From JAJDXW01 sp965202895 (GTDB lineage: Bacteria > Pseudomonadota > Gammaproteobacteria > HK1): DNA of 64,000 nt. Positions 1 through 9,683 of the stretch are shown here, piece after piece; position 1 is the first letter of the stretch, and the number at the start of each line of letters is the position of its first letter. Below the pieces are notes generated by a model. The model worked only from the letters and a program-made list of their open reading frames with translations, was not told the DNA's origin and ran no database searches. A program made the position numbers and the translations under genes. The stretch lies in NCBI GenBank assembly GCA_965202895.1, contig OZ241901.1, positions 62,001 through 126,000 on the forward strand. The letters are read 5' to 3'.

Positions 1-780
1 TCCGCGTTCGGTGAGAACGTCGCACTCCGCGAGAGTCTTCTCTGGCTCCAGGAACTCCAAGTCAAGAAGATCGAGGAGGACCAGGAAGCGGAGGCGATAC
101 AGGAGACCGTGATTTCCTTCATCAACGAGGCCGAGCTGCTGCCGCATGGAGCGCGCATCGAGGGCGTGACCTCCGAACGAGTGGAGATCGTCGATGGTCG
201 TCGCGCCCGGGTCGCCATCGAGGAGATGAGCGACGGTTACCGGTCGATCCTCAGCCTGACGTTCGAGCTGATGCGCCTCATGTTCCGGAGGTTCGCGACC
301 GAGACGGCGTTGGAGAGAATCGACTCCACTGCGGGAACGATAATCCTTCCGGGCGTAGTCGCGATCGACGAGATCGACGCCCATCTTCATCCGGCATGGC
401 AACAGCGGATTGGGGACTGGTTCGTCGATCGCTTCCCGGAAACGCAGTTCTTCGTCACCACCCACAGCCCGATCATCTGTCGCGCTGCCCGGCGCGGAAG
501 TGTCTGGCTGCTGCCGGCACCCGGCTCCGAACAAGGAGCGCGACGAGTCGTCGGACCCGATCTGCAGCGCCTGATCGACGGCAACATACTCGACGCCTTC
601 GGCACGGACCTCTTCGGAGAGAAAGTGACGCGGTCCGAGCAATCGAAGAGAAAGCTCGAACGGCTCGCCCGCCTCAATCGAAAGCGCCTGAGAAAGCCCC
701 TCTCCGGCAGGGAGCAGCGAGAGCTGGAACGCCTGCGGGCAACCATGCCCACCAGCCCGAACGCGACCGCGGCGAGCTGA
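1..780 (+). CDS. AAA/ABC-type ATPase, PtuA-like (5' partial)
   Basis: The reading frame is open from base 1, so the N-terminus, including Walker A, lies outside the window. The visible part has the signature region before Walker B (EEMSDGYRS), a Walker B motif (GVVAIDEIDAHLHP) and the H-loop (FFVTTHSPII), the C-terminal half of an OLD/SMC-like AAA_21 ATPase. An HNH endonuclease gene follows 89 nt downstream on the same strand. That ATPase-HNH pairing is the layout of Septu (PtuA-PtuB) anti-phage systems, in which the ATPase and nuclease form one complex. The basic tail after residue 185 (counting from the methionine encoded at 109) is unassigned. It could also be another ATPase of the family associated with HNH proteins, for example in retrons; no reverse transcriptase is visible here. 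Confidence 0.8.
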   Translation, partial: SAFGENVALRESLLWLQELQVKKIEEDQEAEAIQETVISFINEAELLPHGARIEGVTSERVEIVDGRRARVAIEEMSDGYRSILSLTFELMRLMFRRFATETALERIDSTAGTIILPGVVAIDEIDAHLHPAWQQRIGDWFVDRFPETQFFVTTHSPIICRAARRGSVWLLPAPGSEQGARRVVGPDLQRLIDGNILDAFGTDLFGEKVTRSEQSKRKLERLARLNRKRLRKPLSGREQRELERLRATMPTSPNATAAS

Positions 781-869
781 CGGTAGTACTTGGAACATGG
801 GAGCGGACGTTCCGACCTCCGAGACGACGATGCCGGGAAGCACGGCCGTGTCGGCCGACTGACCGCCGG

Positions 870-1670
870 ATGCTGTACCTCGACGACCCCGGCCTCGACC
901 CCGCGACCGCGCGGGGCCTGCGAAGATATCAGGGGAAGGTCGATTCTGCCGGGCTTTACGCTGACCAGGTGGAGGCCGGCAAGCATCTCTTTTCCCGCCG
1001 CAACCGGCAAGGGAATCGTGTGTTCAGGGTCGTTCGCGAGCGGCTCGCAACCATGTGCTCCGGCGCAAGGCGGTGTGGCTACTGCGAGGATTCGGTGGGT
1101 GACGAGGTCGAACACATCGAGCCCAAGGACCTCTATCCCGAGAAGGTATTCGTGTGGGAGAACTACCTGCTTGCCTGCGGACCATGCAATCTGGGCAAGA
1201 ACAACCGCTTCTCCGTGATCCGGAACGGCTGCCTGGTGGACGTGACCCGCCGCCCCGGCCGCCCGATCCGGAGACCGCGAAGCGGCGCGCCGGCCCCGAT
1301 CAATCCGCGCGACGAGGATCCCCTGAGATTCCTCGACCTTGAGATCGTGGACACCTTCCGGTTTCTTCCTCGGGAGGACCTGCCCGATACTGACGAATTG
1401 CGCGCCGAATACACGATCGAGGTGCTGAAGCTCAACCGCGACGTGCTGCTGGAGGCGCGGCGCGAAGCGTACGGGGCGTATCGAGCCCGCCTGTCCGAGT
1501 ACCGCGGTCATCGGGACGGCGGTGCGAACAAGGTTGCACTCGAACACCGGAAGGACGCGATCACGACCAGCGCCCACCCGACGGTATGGCGCGAGATGCA
1601 GCGCCAGCGGGAGCTCATCGACGAATTGCGCATCCTGTTCGGGGAGGTCCCGGAAGCCCTGACCTGGTGA
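870..1670 (+). CDS. HNH endonuclease, PtuB-like
   Basis: 266 aa if translated from the ATG at 870; a longer open frame upstream overlaps the ATPase gene and is unlikely to be used. The zinc-finger HNH core is clear: RCGYC (first CxxC), EHIEPK (catalytic His region), then ACGPCN (second CxxC) and downstream basic residues, at about residues 65-110. Length and architecture fit the HNH proteins that partner AAA ATPases in Septu and in some retron systems, where they cut DNA or RNA on phage infection. Only 89 nt separate it from the ATPase stop, so co-transcription is likely. No strong ribosome binding site is visible, so the start is moderately uncertain. Confidence 0.75.
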   Translation: MLYLDDPGLDPATARGLRRYQGKVDSAGLYADQVEAGKHLFSRRNRQGNRVFRVVRERLATMCSGARRCGYCEDSVGDEVEHIEPKDLYPEKVFVWENYLLACGPCNLGKNNRFSVIRNGCLVDVTRRPGRPIRRPRSGAPAPINPRDEDPLRFLDLEIVDTFRFLPREDLPDTDELRAEYTIEVLKLNRDVLLEARREAYGAYRARLSEYRGHRDGGANKVALEHRKDAITTSAHPTVWREMQRQRELIDELRILFGEVPEALTW

Positions 1671-2046
1671 CCGGCTCGCCGGTCCCCCGGCCCACGCCCG
1701 GAAACGACGACTACGCCACCGGATCGGACGGTCGAGTCACGTTTTCCCGGACCGGGGAGCGGCAATGCATCCGCACCGGGCCGCCGGACGTGGAAGCCGC
1801 AACGCCGACCCTCGACACATCCTTGCGGCGCAGGCGCGAAGCCGACCACCCGGCCCGGCGCGTCGGGTACCCTGCGACGGTCGTGAGAATTCTGCCAGAA
1901 TCGTCGCCCTCATCCCCGAATCCGAGCCGTCTGCGCCTCGTGGTGCAGGAAGTCGGCGCACCGGATGGGTGTCCGTGGTCGAAGGCCCGAGGCGGGGAGG
2001 CGGGTCCGAGCGGTGGCAAGGTGAACGGAGGAGGCCCGGTCCGCGG
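1671..2046. other. intergenic, no recognised feature
   Basis: The stretch between the HNH gene and the next gene is GC-rich, with no ORF of recognisable family on either strand. Its last part holds the ribosome binding site of the downstream gene (GGAGGAGG at 2027-2034). Confidence 0.5.
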
Positions 2047-3372
2047 GTGCAGCAAGACGATGCCGAAGAACCGAGCCCCGGCTCCGCCCGCGTGAGCGCC
2101 GACCCCCCGAAGGCGGCGGAAGTGCAGGCGGCGGCCGAGCGGCTGCTGCACGACCTCGGCCGCTGCCCGCCGGTGGACCTGCTGCTGGCGATGGGCCTGC
2201 TGCGCCCCGGGGACCATGAGGCTTGGCGCCGAGGGGAGCTCGCGAGACTCGACGATGCCCTGGCCGGGGGACCGGCCGACGCCAGGCAGTGTCTGGAAGC
2301 CGCCGGGTGCTGGGCGCGCACGCTCGGCCTCACCGCCCGACACGACCTGCTTCCGGGAACGGGAGACCATCCCGCGGAAGACCTGATCGCCTCTTCCGAT
2401 CCACGGCTGAACGACCTGCTGCACACCTCCTTCTTCCCCCGCTCGCCACCGGAGGCGGAACAGCTCGATCTGTTCCTGGACAGCCCGGCCACCTCGGCCG
2501 TCAACGCGCTGTTGGACGCACTCGAGGCGGGCGACCCCGGCGAGGGTCGAAGCGCACACGCCCGGCTCACGGAGCTCGCGCCCGGCCACGCCCATGCGCC
2601 CCCTGCCGCCGCCCTGATCGAGATGCTGGAGACGCCGCCGCCCGGAGATGCCGCCCGGGGACACGAATGGACCGGCCGGCTGGAGCGGGAGTGGGCGCCG
2701 GCCGCCTCCGCCCTGTTCGGCGCCCGCGGCGCGCAGTGGCTGGCCCCCCGGTGGTGCGCCGCCGGTCGGGCGATCGAGTCGGGGCGCCTCGATCCCCGGC
2801 ACTCCCCGGAGCGCCACCCGAGCGCGGCCTATCTGCGGGGTTTCGACTGGCCGGGCGTGAAGCGGTCGGTGCTCGCCACCCCGGATTACGAGACGGCGCC
2901 GGTCCTGCTCGCGCGCCTCGCGGAAGCCGAATGGCGGCTCGGTCACCGCCGCCGGGCCGTCTCGCACTGGTTCACCCTCTGCTGGCGGACGCCCGAGGGA
3001 TTCCGGAAGCTGGTCGCCGGCCGGGACTTTCCGGACCGGGCGATCCGGGATGGATGGGACACCTGGAGCCTGGCCGAGGATCCGGACGATCCGGGGTCCG
3101 AGACGTCCCCCGAGTGGTTTCCGGCCTGGATGCTGCTCCACGAGTACGGGCTTGCCCGCGCCCTCGCACCCCGGCAAGGGGGACGGAGCGACCGTCCGGA
3201 ACCCGGCCCGGAGGGCGATCCCGAGCGCGCCTTCGGGCTGCTCACCGCCCTCCTCACCAGACCCGCCGGCGGCGCGGGAAGCGTGGCGCTCCGCCGCGAG
3301 CTCGGCGCCATCCATCCCGGCCTGTTGCGGCGCTACATGGCGAAGCTGGAGCCACGGCCCGCCGGCCGGTGA
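2047..3372 (+). CDS. hypothetical protein, about 441 aa
   Basis: Family not recognised. The GTG start at 2047 is preferred because GGAGGAGG (2027-2034) lies about 12 nt upstream; the frame is open further upstream to 1765 but that part has the low-complexity look of non-coding high-GC DNA. The protein is rich in Ala, Leu, Arg and Trp, with alternating helical segments (for example residues around SAVNALLDALEAGD and ETAPVLLARLAEAEWRLG), suggesting an all-helical repeat or TPR-like scaffold. No membrane segment, signal peptide or catalytic motif is visible. It converges with the hydantoinase gene, ending 18 nt before that gene's stop on the other strand. Confidence 0.55.
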   Translation: MQQDDAEEPSPGSARVSADPPKAAEVQAAAERLLHDLGRCPPVDLLLAMGLLRPGDHEAWRRGELARLDDALAGGPADARQCLEAAGCWARTLGLTARHDLLPGTGDHPAEDLIASSDPRLNDLLHTSFFPRSPPEAEQLDLFLDSPATSAVNALLDALEAGDPGEGRSAHARLTELAPGHAHAPPAAALIEMLETPPPGDAARGHEWTGRLEREWAPAASALFGARGAQWLAPRWCAAGRAIESGRLDPRHSPERHPSAAYLRGFDWPGVKRSVLATPDYETAPVLLARLAEAEWRLGHRRRAVSHWFTLCWRTPEGFRKLVAGRDFPDRAIRDGWDTWSLAEDPDDPGSETSPEWFPAWMLLHEYGLARALAPRQGGRSDRPEPGPEGDPERAFGLLTALLTRPAGGAGSVALRRELGAIHPGLLRRYMAKLEPRPAGR

Positions 3373-3390
3373 TCGCGCCCGGGCGTCGGG

Positions 3391-6300
3391 TCAGGCCGCG
3401 TCGGCCGGAGGCGGCGGGCCGCCGTATCCGCCGCCGGAGGGGGTCTCCAGCACGAAGACGTCCCCCGCGCCGACCCGGCGGTGGTCCTGGCCGGTCATCT
3501 CGTCCACCGTGCCGTCCGTGCGCTCCACCCAGTTGCGTCCGCGGCGGCCCTCCTCCCCGCCGGCAAGGCCGTAGGGCGCGACGATGCGGTGCTGCGACAG
3601 CACCGTCAGGTCCATCGCCTCCAGGAACCGGATGCGGCGGCGCGTGCCGTCTCCGCCCCGCCAGCGCCCCGCCCCGCCGCTCCCGCGGTCGACCCCGAAG
3701 CTCTCGAGCACCACGGGGTAGCGCCATTCCAGGATCTCCGGATCGGTGAGCCGGGTATTGGTCATGTGGGTGTGCACGGCCGAGGCGCCGTCGTAGCCCG
3801 GCCCTGCGCCCGCCCCGCCGCAGACCGTCTCGTAGTACTGGCGCCGCTCGTTGCCGAACAGGACGTTGTTCATCGTGCCCTGGCTCTCCGCCGCGACCCC
3901 CAGCGCGCCGAACAGGGCGTCGACGAGCGCCTGGCTCGTCTCGACGTTCCCCGCCGCGACCGCCGCCGGGTACTTCGGCGCGAGCATCGAGTCCTCGGGG
4001 ATGACGATGCGGATGGGCTCGAGGCACCCCTCGTTGAGCGGGACGTCGTCCTCGACCAGGCAGCGGAAGACGTAGAGCACCGCGGAGCGGGCGACCGCGG
4101 AGGGGGCGTTGAAGTTGTTGGGAAGCTGTCCGCTCGTGCCGGTGAAGTCCACGGTGGCCGCCCGCCGCGCCTTGTCGAAGGTGATCCGCACCCGGATCCG
4201 GCTTCCGACGTCCATCGGGAGGTCGAACTCGCCGTCGCGCATCACGTCGATCACCCGCCGCACCTGCTCCTCGGCGTTGTCCTGCACGTGCTTCATGTAG
4301 GCGTGCACCACGTCGAGGCCGAACTCGTCGATCATCCGGCGCACCTCCCGGATCCCCTTCGCACCGGCCGCGATCTGGGCCTTCAAGTCGGCGACGTTCT
4401 GGTCCGGGTCGCGGGCCGGCCACCGCCCCGCCCCGAGGTGGGCGCGGAGCTCCGCCTCCAGGAACCGGCCCCCGGCGACGAGCATGAAGTTGTCGAAGAG
4501 GATCCCCTCCTCCTCCACCGTGCGCGCGTCGGGCGGCATCGAGCCCGGCATGGAGCCGCCGACGTCCGCGTGGTGGCCGCGGCTCGCGACGAAGAAGAGG
4601 ATGCGGGGGGCGACCGCCGGAGCGGTCGCTCGGCGGTCCCGCGGCGCGGCATCGCCGGCGGCCCTGCCGGCGTCCTCCCCCGCCCCCGCACTGTCGCCGG
4701 GGCCCGCCTCCGGCTCAGGGGGCGCGGCGCGGCCCGGGTCGCGGCCCGCGGCCGCGGCCGGCTCGGCGCCCTCCCCGGAGGAGCCGCGGTCCTCGAACAC
4801 CGGGGTGATGACCGTCACGTCCGGGAGATGGGTGCCGCCGTTGTAGGGCGCGTTCACGCAGAAGACGTCCCCCGGCTTCATCCGCCCCCGGTTCTCGCGC
4901 GCCACGGTACGCACGCTCTCGCTCATCGAGCCGAGGTGGATCGGGATGTGCGGCGCGTTGGCGACGAGCATCCCGTCGGGGTCGAAGAGCGCGCAGGAGA
5001 AGTCCAGCCGCTCCTTGATGTTGACCGAGAGGGCGGTGTTCTCGAGGGTGAGTCCCATCTGCTCGGCGATCGACATGAAGCGGTTGTTGAAGACCTCCAG
5101 CATGACCGGGTCGCAGTCCGTGCCGGCCGCCGATTCGCGCGGGAGGGGAACGGTCCGCTCGAGAACGAGATCGCCGCTCGCGGCGAGGGCCGCCCGCCAT
5201 CCGGGCTCCACCACCGTGGTCGCGGTGGGCTCGAGGACGATGGCGGGGCCGTCCAGGGCGGCGCCCGCGCCGATCGCCTCGCGCCGGTAGACCGGCGTCT
5301 CCCGCTCCCGGCCGTCGAGCCACGCCCGCACCCGCGCCACCGGCTCGGTCCGTGCCACCCGCTCGGTCCGCGGGTCCGCACCCGCCTCGCCATCCCCCGC
5401 CGGCCCGCCGCCTCTCCCCGCCGGCCCGCGGCCGTCCGCCGCGAAGGGATTGCCGCCCGCCTCCATCGAACCGATCGCCTCGACCGAGGCGGCCTCGATG
5501 ACGAGCGCCTTCCCGGGCATGACGAACCCGTAGCGGCGCCGGTGGGCCTCCTCGAAGCGGGCCTTCATCTCCCGCGCATCTCCCGCCTCCACGAGGTCGG
5601 GGGTGTCCGTCCCGTCGTAGCGGACGTGCGCGCGGCGAAGGACCCGGATGCGCGCCTCCCCGATCCCCTGGGCGGCGAGCTCCGCGCGCGCCTCGTCCGC
5701 CAGCTCGTCGAGGACCCGGCCGAGCGCCTTCGCCCCCGCGTCTTCGAGGGGGGCCTCCACCGCCCGGTCGCGGAGCGCCCGCACGTCGGCGAGCCCCATC
5801 CCGTAGGCGGAGAGAACCCCCGCGAACGGGTGGATCATGACCCGGGTCATGCCGAGCGCGTCCGCGACGAGGCAGGCATGCTGGCCGCCCGCTCCGCCGA
5901 AGCAGTTGAGGGTGTAGCCGGTCACGTCGTAGCCGCGGCGAACCGAGATCGACTTGATCGCGTTCGCCATGTTGTCTACCGCGATGCGCAGGAACCCGTC
6001 CGCGACCTCGACCGCGGACGGCGCCGGCCGGCCGGCCCCCGCCGGGCTCGCCGCGATCTCGGCCGCGAGCGCCTCGAACCCGGCCTCCACCGCCTCGCGG
6101 TCGAGGGGCTCGTCCTGGCCGGGGCCGAACACCCGCGGAAAGAATCCGGGCTGGAGCTTGCCGAGGAGGACGTTGCAGTCGGTGACGCAGAGGGGGCCGC
6201 CCCGCCGGTAGCAGGCCGGCCCCGGGTCCGCCCCGGCCGACTCGGGGCCGACCCGGTAGCGCGCGCCGTCGAAGGAAAGGATCGAGCCGCCGCCCGCCGC

Positions 6301-7278
6301 CACGGTGTGGATCATCATCATCGGCGCGCGCAGGCGCACCCCGGCCACCTGGGTCTCGAACGCCCGCTCGTAGGCCCCGTCGTAGTGGGCGACGTCGGTG
6401 GAGGTCCCTCCCATGTCGAAGGAGATGATGCGCCCGCGGCCGGCCCGGGCCGCCGTCTCCACCGCCCCGACGATGCCTCCGGCCGGGCCGGACAGGATCG
6501 CGTCCTTGCCCTGGAACCGCCGGGCGTCGGTGAGCCCGCCGTTCGACTGCATGAACATGAGGCGCACCCCGTCGCCGAGCTCCGCCGCGACCTGGTCGAC
6601 GTAGCGGCGAAGGAGGGGCGAGAGATAGGCGTCGACCACGGTGGTGTCGCCGCGCCCGACGAGCTTCATGAGCGGGCTCGTCTCGTAGCTCGTCGAGACC
6701 TGGGTGAAGCCGGCCGCACGCGCGAGGCGCGCGAGCGCGAGCTCGTGCTCCGGGTAGCGGTAGCCGTGCATGAGCACGATGGCGACCGACCGGATCCCGT
6801 CCGCGAAGGCCGCCCGGAGCTCCCCCTCCGCCCGCGCCTCGTCGAGGGGCGTGATCACCTCGCCGCCCGCCCCGACCCGCGCGTCGACCTCGACCACCCG
6901 CTCGTAGAGCATCTCGGGAAGCACGATGCGAAGGTCGAAGAGGCGCGGCCGGGTCTGGTAGCCGATCCGGAGCGCGTCCCGGAACCCCCGGTTGACGACG
7001 AGGAGGGTGCGGTCTCCGTTGCGTTCGAGGAGCGCGTTGGTCGCGACGGTCGTGCCCATCCTGACCGCGTCGACCCCCCGCACGGGCTCGCCGGAGGCGA
7101 GGCCGAGGACCTCCCGGATCCCCTGGATGGCGGCGTCCCGGTAGTGCTCCGGGCTGTCGGAGAGGAGCTTGTGGGTGACGAGGCCGCCGTCGGGGCGGCG
7201 GGCCACCACGTCCGTGAACGTGCCGCCCCGATCGATCCAGAACTGCCAGCCGCCGCCCGTGTTCGTTCCGCCGGTCAT
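3391..7278 (-). CDS. fused hydantoinase A/B (5-oxoprolinase-type) protein
   Basis: 1295 aa from the ATG at 7278, preceded by CGGAG. The N-terminal half is HyuA-like, with the phosphate-binding motif FWIDRGGTFTDVV near residue 12 and a second ATPase motif FDMGGTSTDVA near 290. The C-terminal half is HyuB-like (MLEVFNNRFMSIAEQMG... and an APYNGGTH motif). Single-chain A-B fusions are typical of ATP-dependent 5-oxoprolinases, which open 5-oxo-L-proline to glutamate; N-methylhydantoinases and acetophenone carboxylases are usually split. A low-complexity Ala/Gly/Pro/Asp insert sits in the HyuB half (encoded at about 4590-4780), where orthologues would be expected to be shorter. The second, split hyuA-hyuB pair of this window lies at 18.4-22.5 kb. 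Substrate cannot be settled from sequence. Confidence 0.88.
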   Translation of the reverse strand: MTGGTNTGGGWQFWIDRGGTFTDVVARRPDGGLVTHKLLSDSPEHYRDAAIQGIREVLGLASGEPVRGVDAVRMGTTVATNALLERNGDRTLLVVNRGFRDALRIGYQTRPRLFDLRIVLPEMLYERVVEVDARVGAGGEVITPLDEARAEGELRAAFADGIRSVAIVLMHGYRYPEHELALARLARAAGFTQVSTSYETSPLMKLVGRGDTTVVDAYLSPLLRRYVDQVAAELGDGVRLMFMQSNGGLTDARRFQGKDAILSGPAGGIVGAVETAARAGRGRIISFDMGGTSTDVAHYDGAYERAFETQVAGVRLRAPMMMIHTVAAGGGSILSFDGARYRVGPESAGADPGPACYRRGGPLCVTDCNVLLGKLQPGFFPRVFGPGQDEPLDREAVEAGFEALAAEIAASPAGAGRPAPSAVEVADGFLRIAVDNMANAIKSISVRRGYDVTGYTLNCFGGAGGQHACLVADALGMTRVMIHPFAGVLSAYGMGLADVRALRDRAVEAPLEDAGAKALGRVLDELADEARAELAAQGIGEARIRVLRRAHVRYDGTDTPDLVEAGDAREMKARFEEAHRRRYGFVMPGKALVIEAASVEAIGSMEAGGNPFAADGRGPAGRGGGPAGDGEAGADPRTERVARTEPVARVRAWLDGRERETPVYRREAIGAGAALDGPAIVLEPTATTVVEPGWRAALAASGDLVLERTVPLPRESAAGTDCDPVMLEVFNNRFMSIAEQMGLTLENTALSVNIKERLDFSCALFDPDGMLVANAPHIPIHLGSMSESVRTVARENRGRMKPGDVFCVNAPYNGGTHLPDVTVITPVFEDRGSSGEGAEPAAAAGRDPGRAAPPEPEAGPGDSAGAGEDAGRAAGDAAPRDRRATAPAVAPRILFFVASRGHHADVGGSMPGSMPPDARTVEEEGILFDNFMLVAGGRFLEAELRAHLGAGRWPARDPDQNVADLKAQIAAGAKGIREVRRMIDEFGLDVVHAYMKHVQDNAEEQVRRVIDVMRDGEFDLPMDVGSRIRVRITFDKARRAATVDFTGTSGQLPNNFNAPSAVARSAVLYVFRCLVEDDVPLNEGCLEPIRIVIPEDSMLAPKYPAAVAAGNVETSQALVDALFGALGVAAESQGTMNNVLFGNERRQYYETVCGGAGAGPGYDGASAVHTHMTNTRLTDPEILEWRYPVVLESFGVDRGSGGAGRWRGGDGTRRRIRFLEAMDLTVLSQHRIVAPYGLAGGEEGRRGRNWVERTDGTVDEMTGQDHRRVGAGDVFVLETPSGGGYGGPPPPADAA

Positions 7279-7443
7279 CGCATGCTCCGGGTGGTGAGGA
7301 GGAAGATCGCAGGCCGCCCCCGCCGGCCCGCGGCCTCGGAGGCGGGGAGGACGCGGGGGATTATCGAGGATGTCCGGAAGTGCACAAGCAGAGACATGTG
7401 CGCTGTGGGGTTTTCGTCGGGCACGCCTCTCGCGAACGCTCTT

Positions 7444-7504
7444 GGGCACGGCGTCCTGGGAACGGCGCGTCTGGAAGACGCGCCGTTCCCAGGACGCCGT
7501 GCCC
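7444..7504. repeat. perfect 29-bp inverted repeat (hairpin)
   Basis: Arms 7444-7472 and 7476-7504 are perfect reverse complements with a 3-nt GGA loop. The pairing continues outward (CTTG...CAAG) with a small bulge. No poly-T tract follows, so a classical terminator is not supported. The arm contains CTGGGAACGGCGCGTC, also found in the palindromes inside the methyltransferase gene near 61.8 kb, which marks this as a member of a dispersed palindrome family. Confidence 0.85.
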
Positions 7505-7739
7505 GCCCAAGTGGCTCCGTGGGGCGAAATCCGCCAGCAACCCCCCTCGAACCGAACCCAAACCACGGAAGAACGCCGTCTGCGTGGGGGTGAAAGATAT
7601 CTCGACCCCCTCTCTACACCCTCTATCTCAAGAATTTACGAACAGCGCCCGGGGCTCAAGCAGGGGAACGCCCTGGCTCATCTGCCCCGGCGTCCGCACG
7701 CGCGAGTCCCGGTGTTTGCGCGATGCCTTCGACCGCGAA

Positions 7740-8085
7740 TCGACCCCGCTCGGCGAACGTCGCGTTGGCAATCCGGCCCGCGCTCGGGAACGCGAGCATC
7801 CCGGCGCGCGGCGTCCCTGCGCCAAGGGCTCGAGGAAATCCTCGATGCCGTGCGTTGGGGCCCGATCGGCGCTTTGCAGCGAACCGTGCGCTCGACCAAC
7901 GCCACCGAGCACCTCGACGGCTCGGTCCGGCGCTACACCCGAAACGTCAGGCGCGGCGGGGCAGAGAGGCGACCCAGCCGCACCGGGATGGGTCGGCGCC
8001 GCGTTGCCCGATGCCGGGCGCCGCTTCCGGGGCATTCGCGGCAACCGCGACGTGCCCCGGCTCACCCTCTCCCTGGACCACCGCT
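7740..8085 (+). pseudogene. remnant of mutator-type (IS256-family) transposase
   Basis: Two frames together give the C-terminal part of an IS256/mutator-type transposase: SLRQGLEEILDAVRWG and RSTNATEHLDGSVRR in one frame (about 7810-7955), then WVGAALPDAGRRFRGIRGNR in another (about 7985-8060). These correspond to the family's LEEGLEETL, TTNxIEsLN and W-AAALLDIE-R-R-RGYR signatures. The frame change and the missing N-terminal two thirds show it is dead. The rest of 7505-8515 holds no other gene I recognise. Confidence 0.65.
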
Positions 8086-8636
8086 CCGAGACCTTCCAGC
8101 GGCCCCACGAGGCCGCCTGGCCCCATCTTCATCCACGTGCTGCATCCCTTGGCACGGTGCACCCGGCTCTCGCGTGATATGGTTCAGGATACAGGCAACC
8201 CGAGCGGCCGACAGCATCGGTCGCGACCTGACGATGGCTGAGGCACGGGGATGACGGTGTGGAGGATCGACGCCAACGACGTCCTGTACGCGACGCAGCG
8301 GTATTCGTTGCGGACTCACCCCGCTCACCCCGGGGTCTTCGGGGAGTCCAGCCGATGCGGCTTTCCGGTCCGCACGTCCTCGGGCATCAGGGGTTGACTC
8401 CTGCTTGTCCGTCGGCCCGCCGGCGCCGAATACTCGCCCGGCCGGACCTTGGCCGGGAGACCGTCCGAGCGACGCTCTGCCGCGGCACTCGTGAACGACT
8501 CGTTGTGATGATCGGTTGACCATCCCTGTACCCGTCAGTCCGAAGCTCTACCACATCTGCCACGTGGACCGTCTACCGTCTGTCGTAGCGGAAGACGGTC
8601 TCCTGTGCGACGCGACGCTCGCTCAACGGGCTGGAC

Positions 8637-9683
8637 TTACCCTGGTCTGGTGGACGGTTGATGGTTTTCGCCCCTGTTGTTGTGATGGGCGAGCCCCGGT
8701 GAGGGTAGATTCTCCCTGATTCCGGGAGCGGGAAGTCTCCCCCGAGGGTGGTTCGGGACCTCGCCCCGCGCGATCGGGTCGGCCGCGGCGCGGCGGCGGC
8801 GGGCGAGATGCTCGAAGTCGTCGGGGCTGAGATAGCCCAGGGCGGAGTGGCGCCGGTAACGGTTGTACCAGCCTTCGATGAAGTCGAACAGCGCCCTCTT
8901 CGCTTCGCTTCGGGTCCGAAACGAACGCCGGTCGAGGAGTTCGCATTCCACGGTCGCGAAGAAGCTCTCGGCCATCGCATTGTCGTAGCAGTCGCCCGCG
9001 GAGCCGGTCGAGGGACGTACCCCCATCTCCCGGCAGCGCTTGCCGAACGCCACCGAGGTGTACTGCGTGCCCTGGTCCGAATGATGGATCACCTCTTGGG
9101 GCCGGCGCTGGCTGACGGCCATGTTCAGCGCTTCGAGGACCAGTTCGGTGCGAAGATGGTCCTGCATCGCCCAGCCCACGATGCGCCGGCTGTACACGTC
9201 GAGCACCACGGCCAGGAACACGAACCCCGCCCAGGTCGGCACGTAGGTGATGTCGGCGACCCAGAGCCGGTCCGGCGCCTCGGCGTGGAAGTGTCGTTCG
9301 ACCAGATCCGCAGCCGCCCGCCGGCCCGGCTTCGGGCGCGTGGTGCGCGTACCCCGGCGCCGGCTCACCCCTGCCAACCCTTCCTCGCGCATCAGCCGCG
9401 CCACGCGCTTGCGGCCCACCGCGTGCCCCCGAGCGGCCAAGTCGGCATGGACCCGAGGCGCCCCGTAGGTCCCTCGCGAACGCCGATGAGTCGCCCGGAC
9501 CTCGCCCCGCAACTCCTCATCGCGCCGCGCATGGCGCGAACGCCCCCGGCCTCGCCACGCATAGTACCCGCTGGGGGAGACACCCAGCACCCGGCACATC
9601 GTGGCCACCTGATGCACGGCTCGGTTCGCTCTCACGAGCTCGAAGACCTCCCGGGCACCGTCCCGGTCTCCCGAGCGAACCAA
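8637..9683 (-). CDS. IS3-family transposase OrfB (DDE integrase)
   Basis: The catalytic triad of the rve integrase core is present: D in WVADITYVPT, D in HHSDQGTQYTS, E in NAMAESFFATVE. An HTH_21-like segment precedes it (YGAPRVHADLAARG). The listed start is a TTG; in IS3 elements OrfB is normally made as an OrfAB fusion by -1 frameshifting, so an independent start is not required. The reading frame is intact and ends 5 nt inside the element's end, so the element may still be active. Confidence 0.92.
   Translation of the reverse strand: MVRSGDRDGAREVFELVRANRAVHQVATMCRVLGVSPSGYYAWRGRGRSRHARRDEELRGEVRATHRRSRGTYGAPRVHADLAARGHAVGRKRVARLMREEGLAGVSRRRGTRTTRPKPGRRAAADLVERHFHAEAPDRLWVADITYVPTWAGFVFLAVVLDVYSRRIVGWAMQDHLRTELVLEALNMAVSQRRPQEVIHHSDQGTQYTSVAFGKRCREMGVRPSTGSAGDCYDNAMAESFFATVECELLDRRSFRTRSEAKRALFDFIEGWYNRYRRHSALGYLSPDDFEHLARRRRAAADPIARGEVPNHPRGRLPAPGIRENLPSPGLAHHNNRGENHQPSTRPG

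Noticed and set aside
387..1577. Long minus-strand ORF opposite the ATPase and HNH genes
   Set aside because: Mirror frame of two genes with clear domain motifs; composition typical of a GC-rich shadow.
7444..7504. Rho-independent terminator
   Set aside because: Strong hairpin but 29-bp arms and no following T-run on either strand; better explained as a dispersed palindrome.
3481..7593. 1370-codon plus-strand ORF
   Set aside because: Antisense shadow of the fused hydantoinase gene; its translation is low-complexity and lacks domain motifs.
8259..8519. Small plus-strand ORF before darT
   Set aside because: No homology, no ribosome binding site and GC-driven composition.
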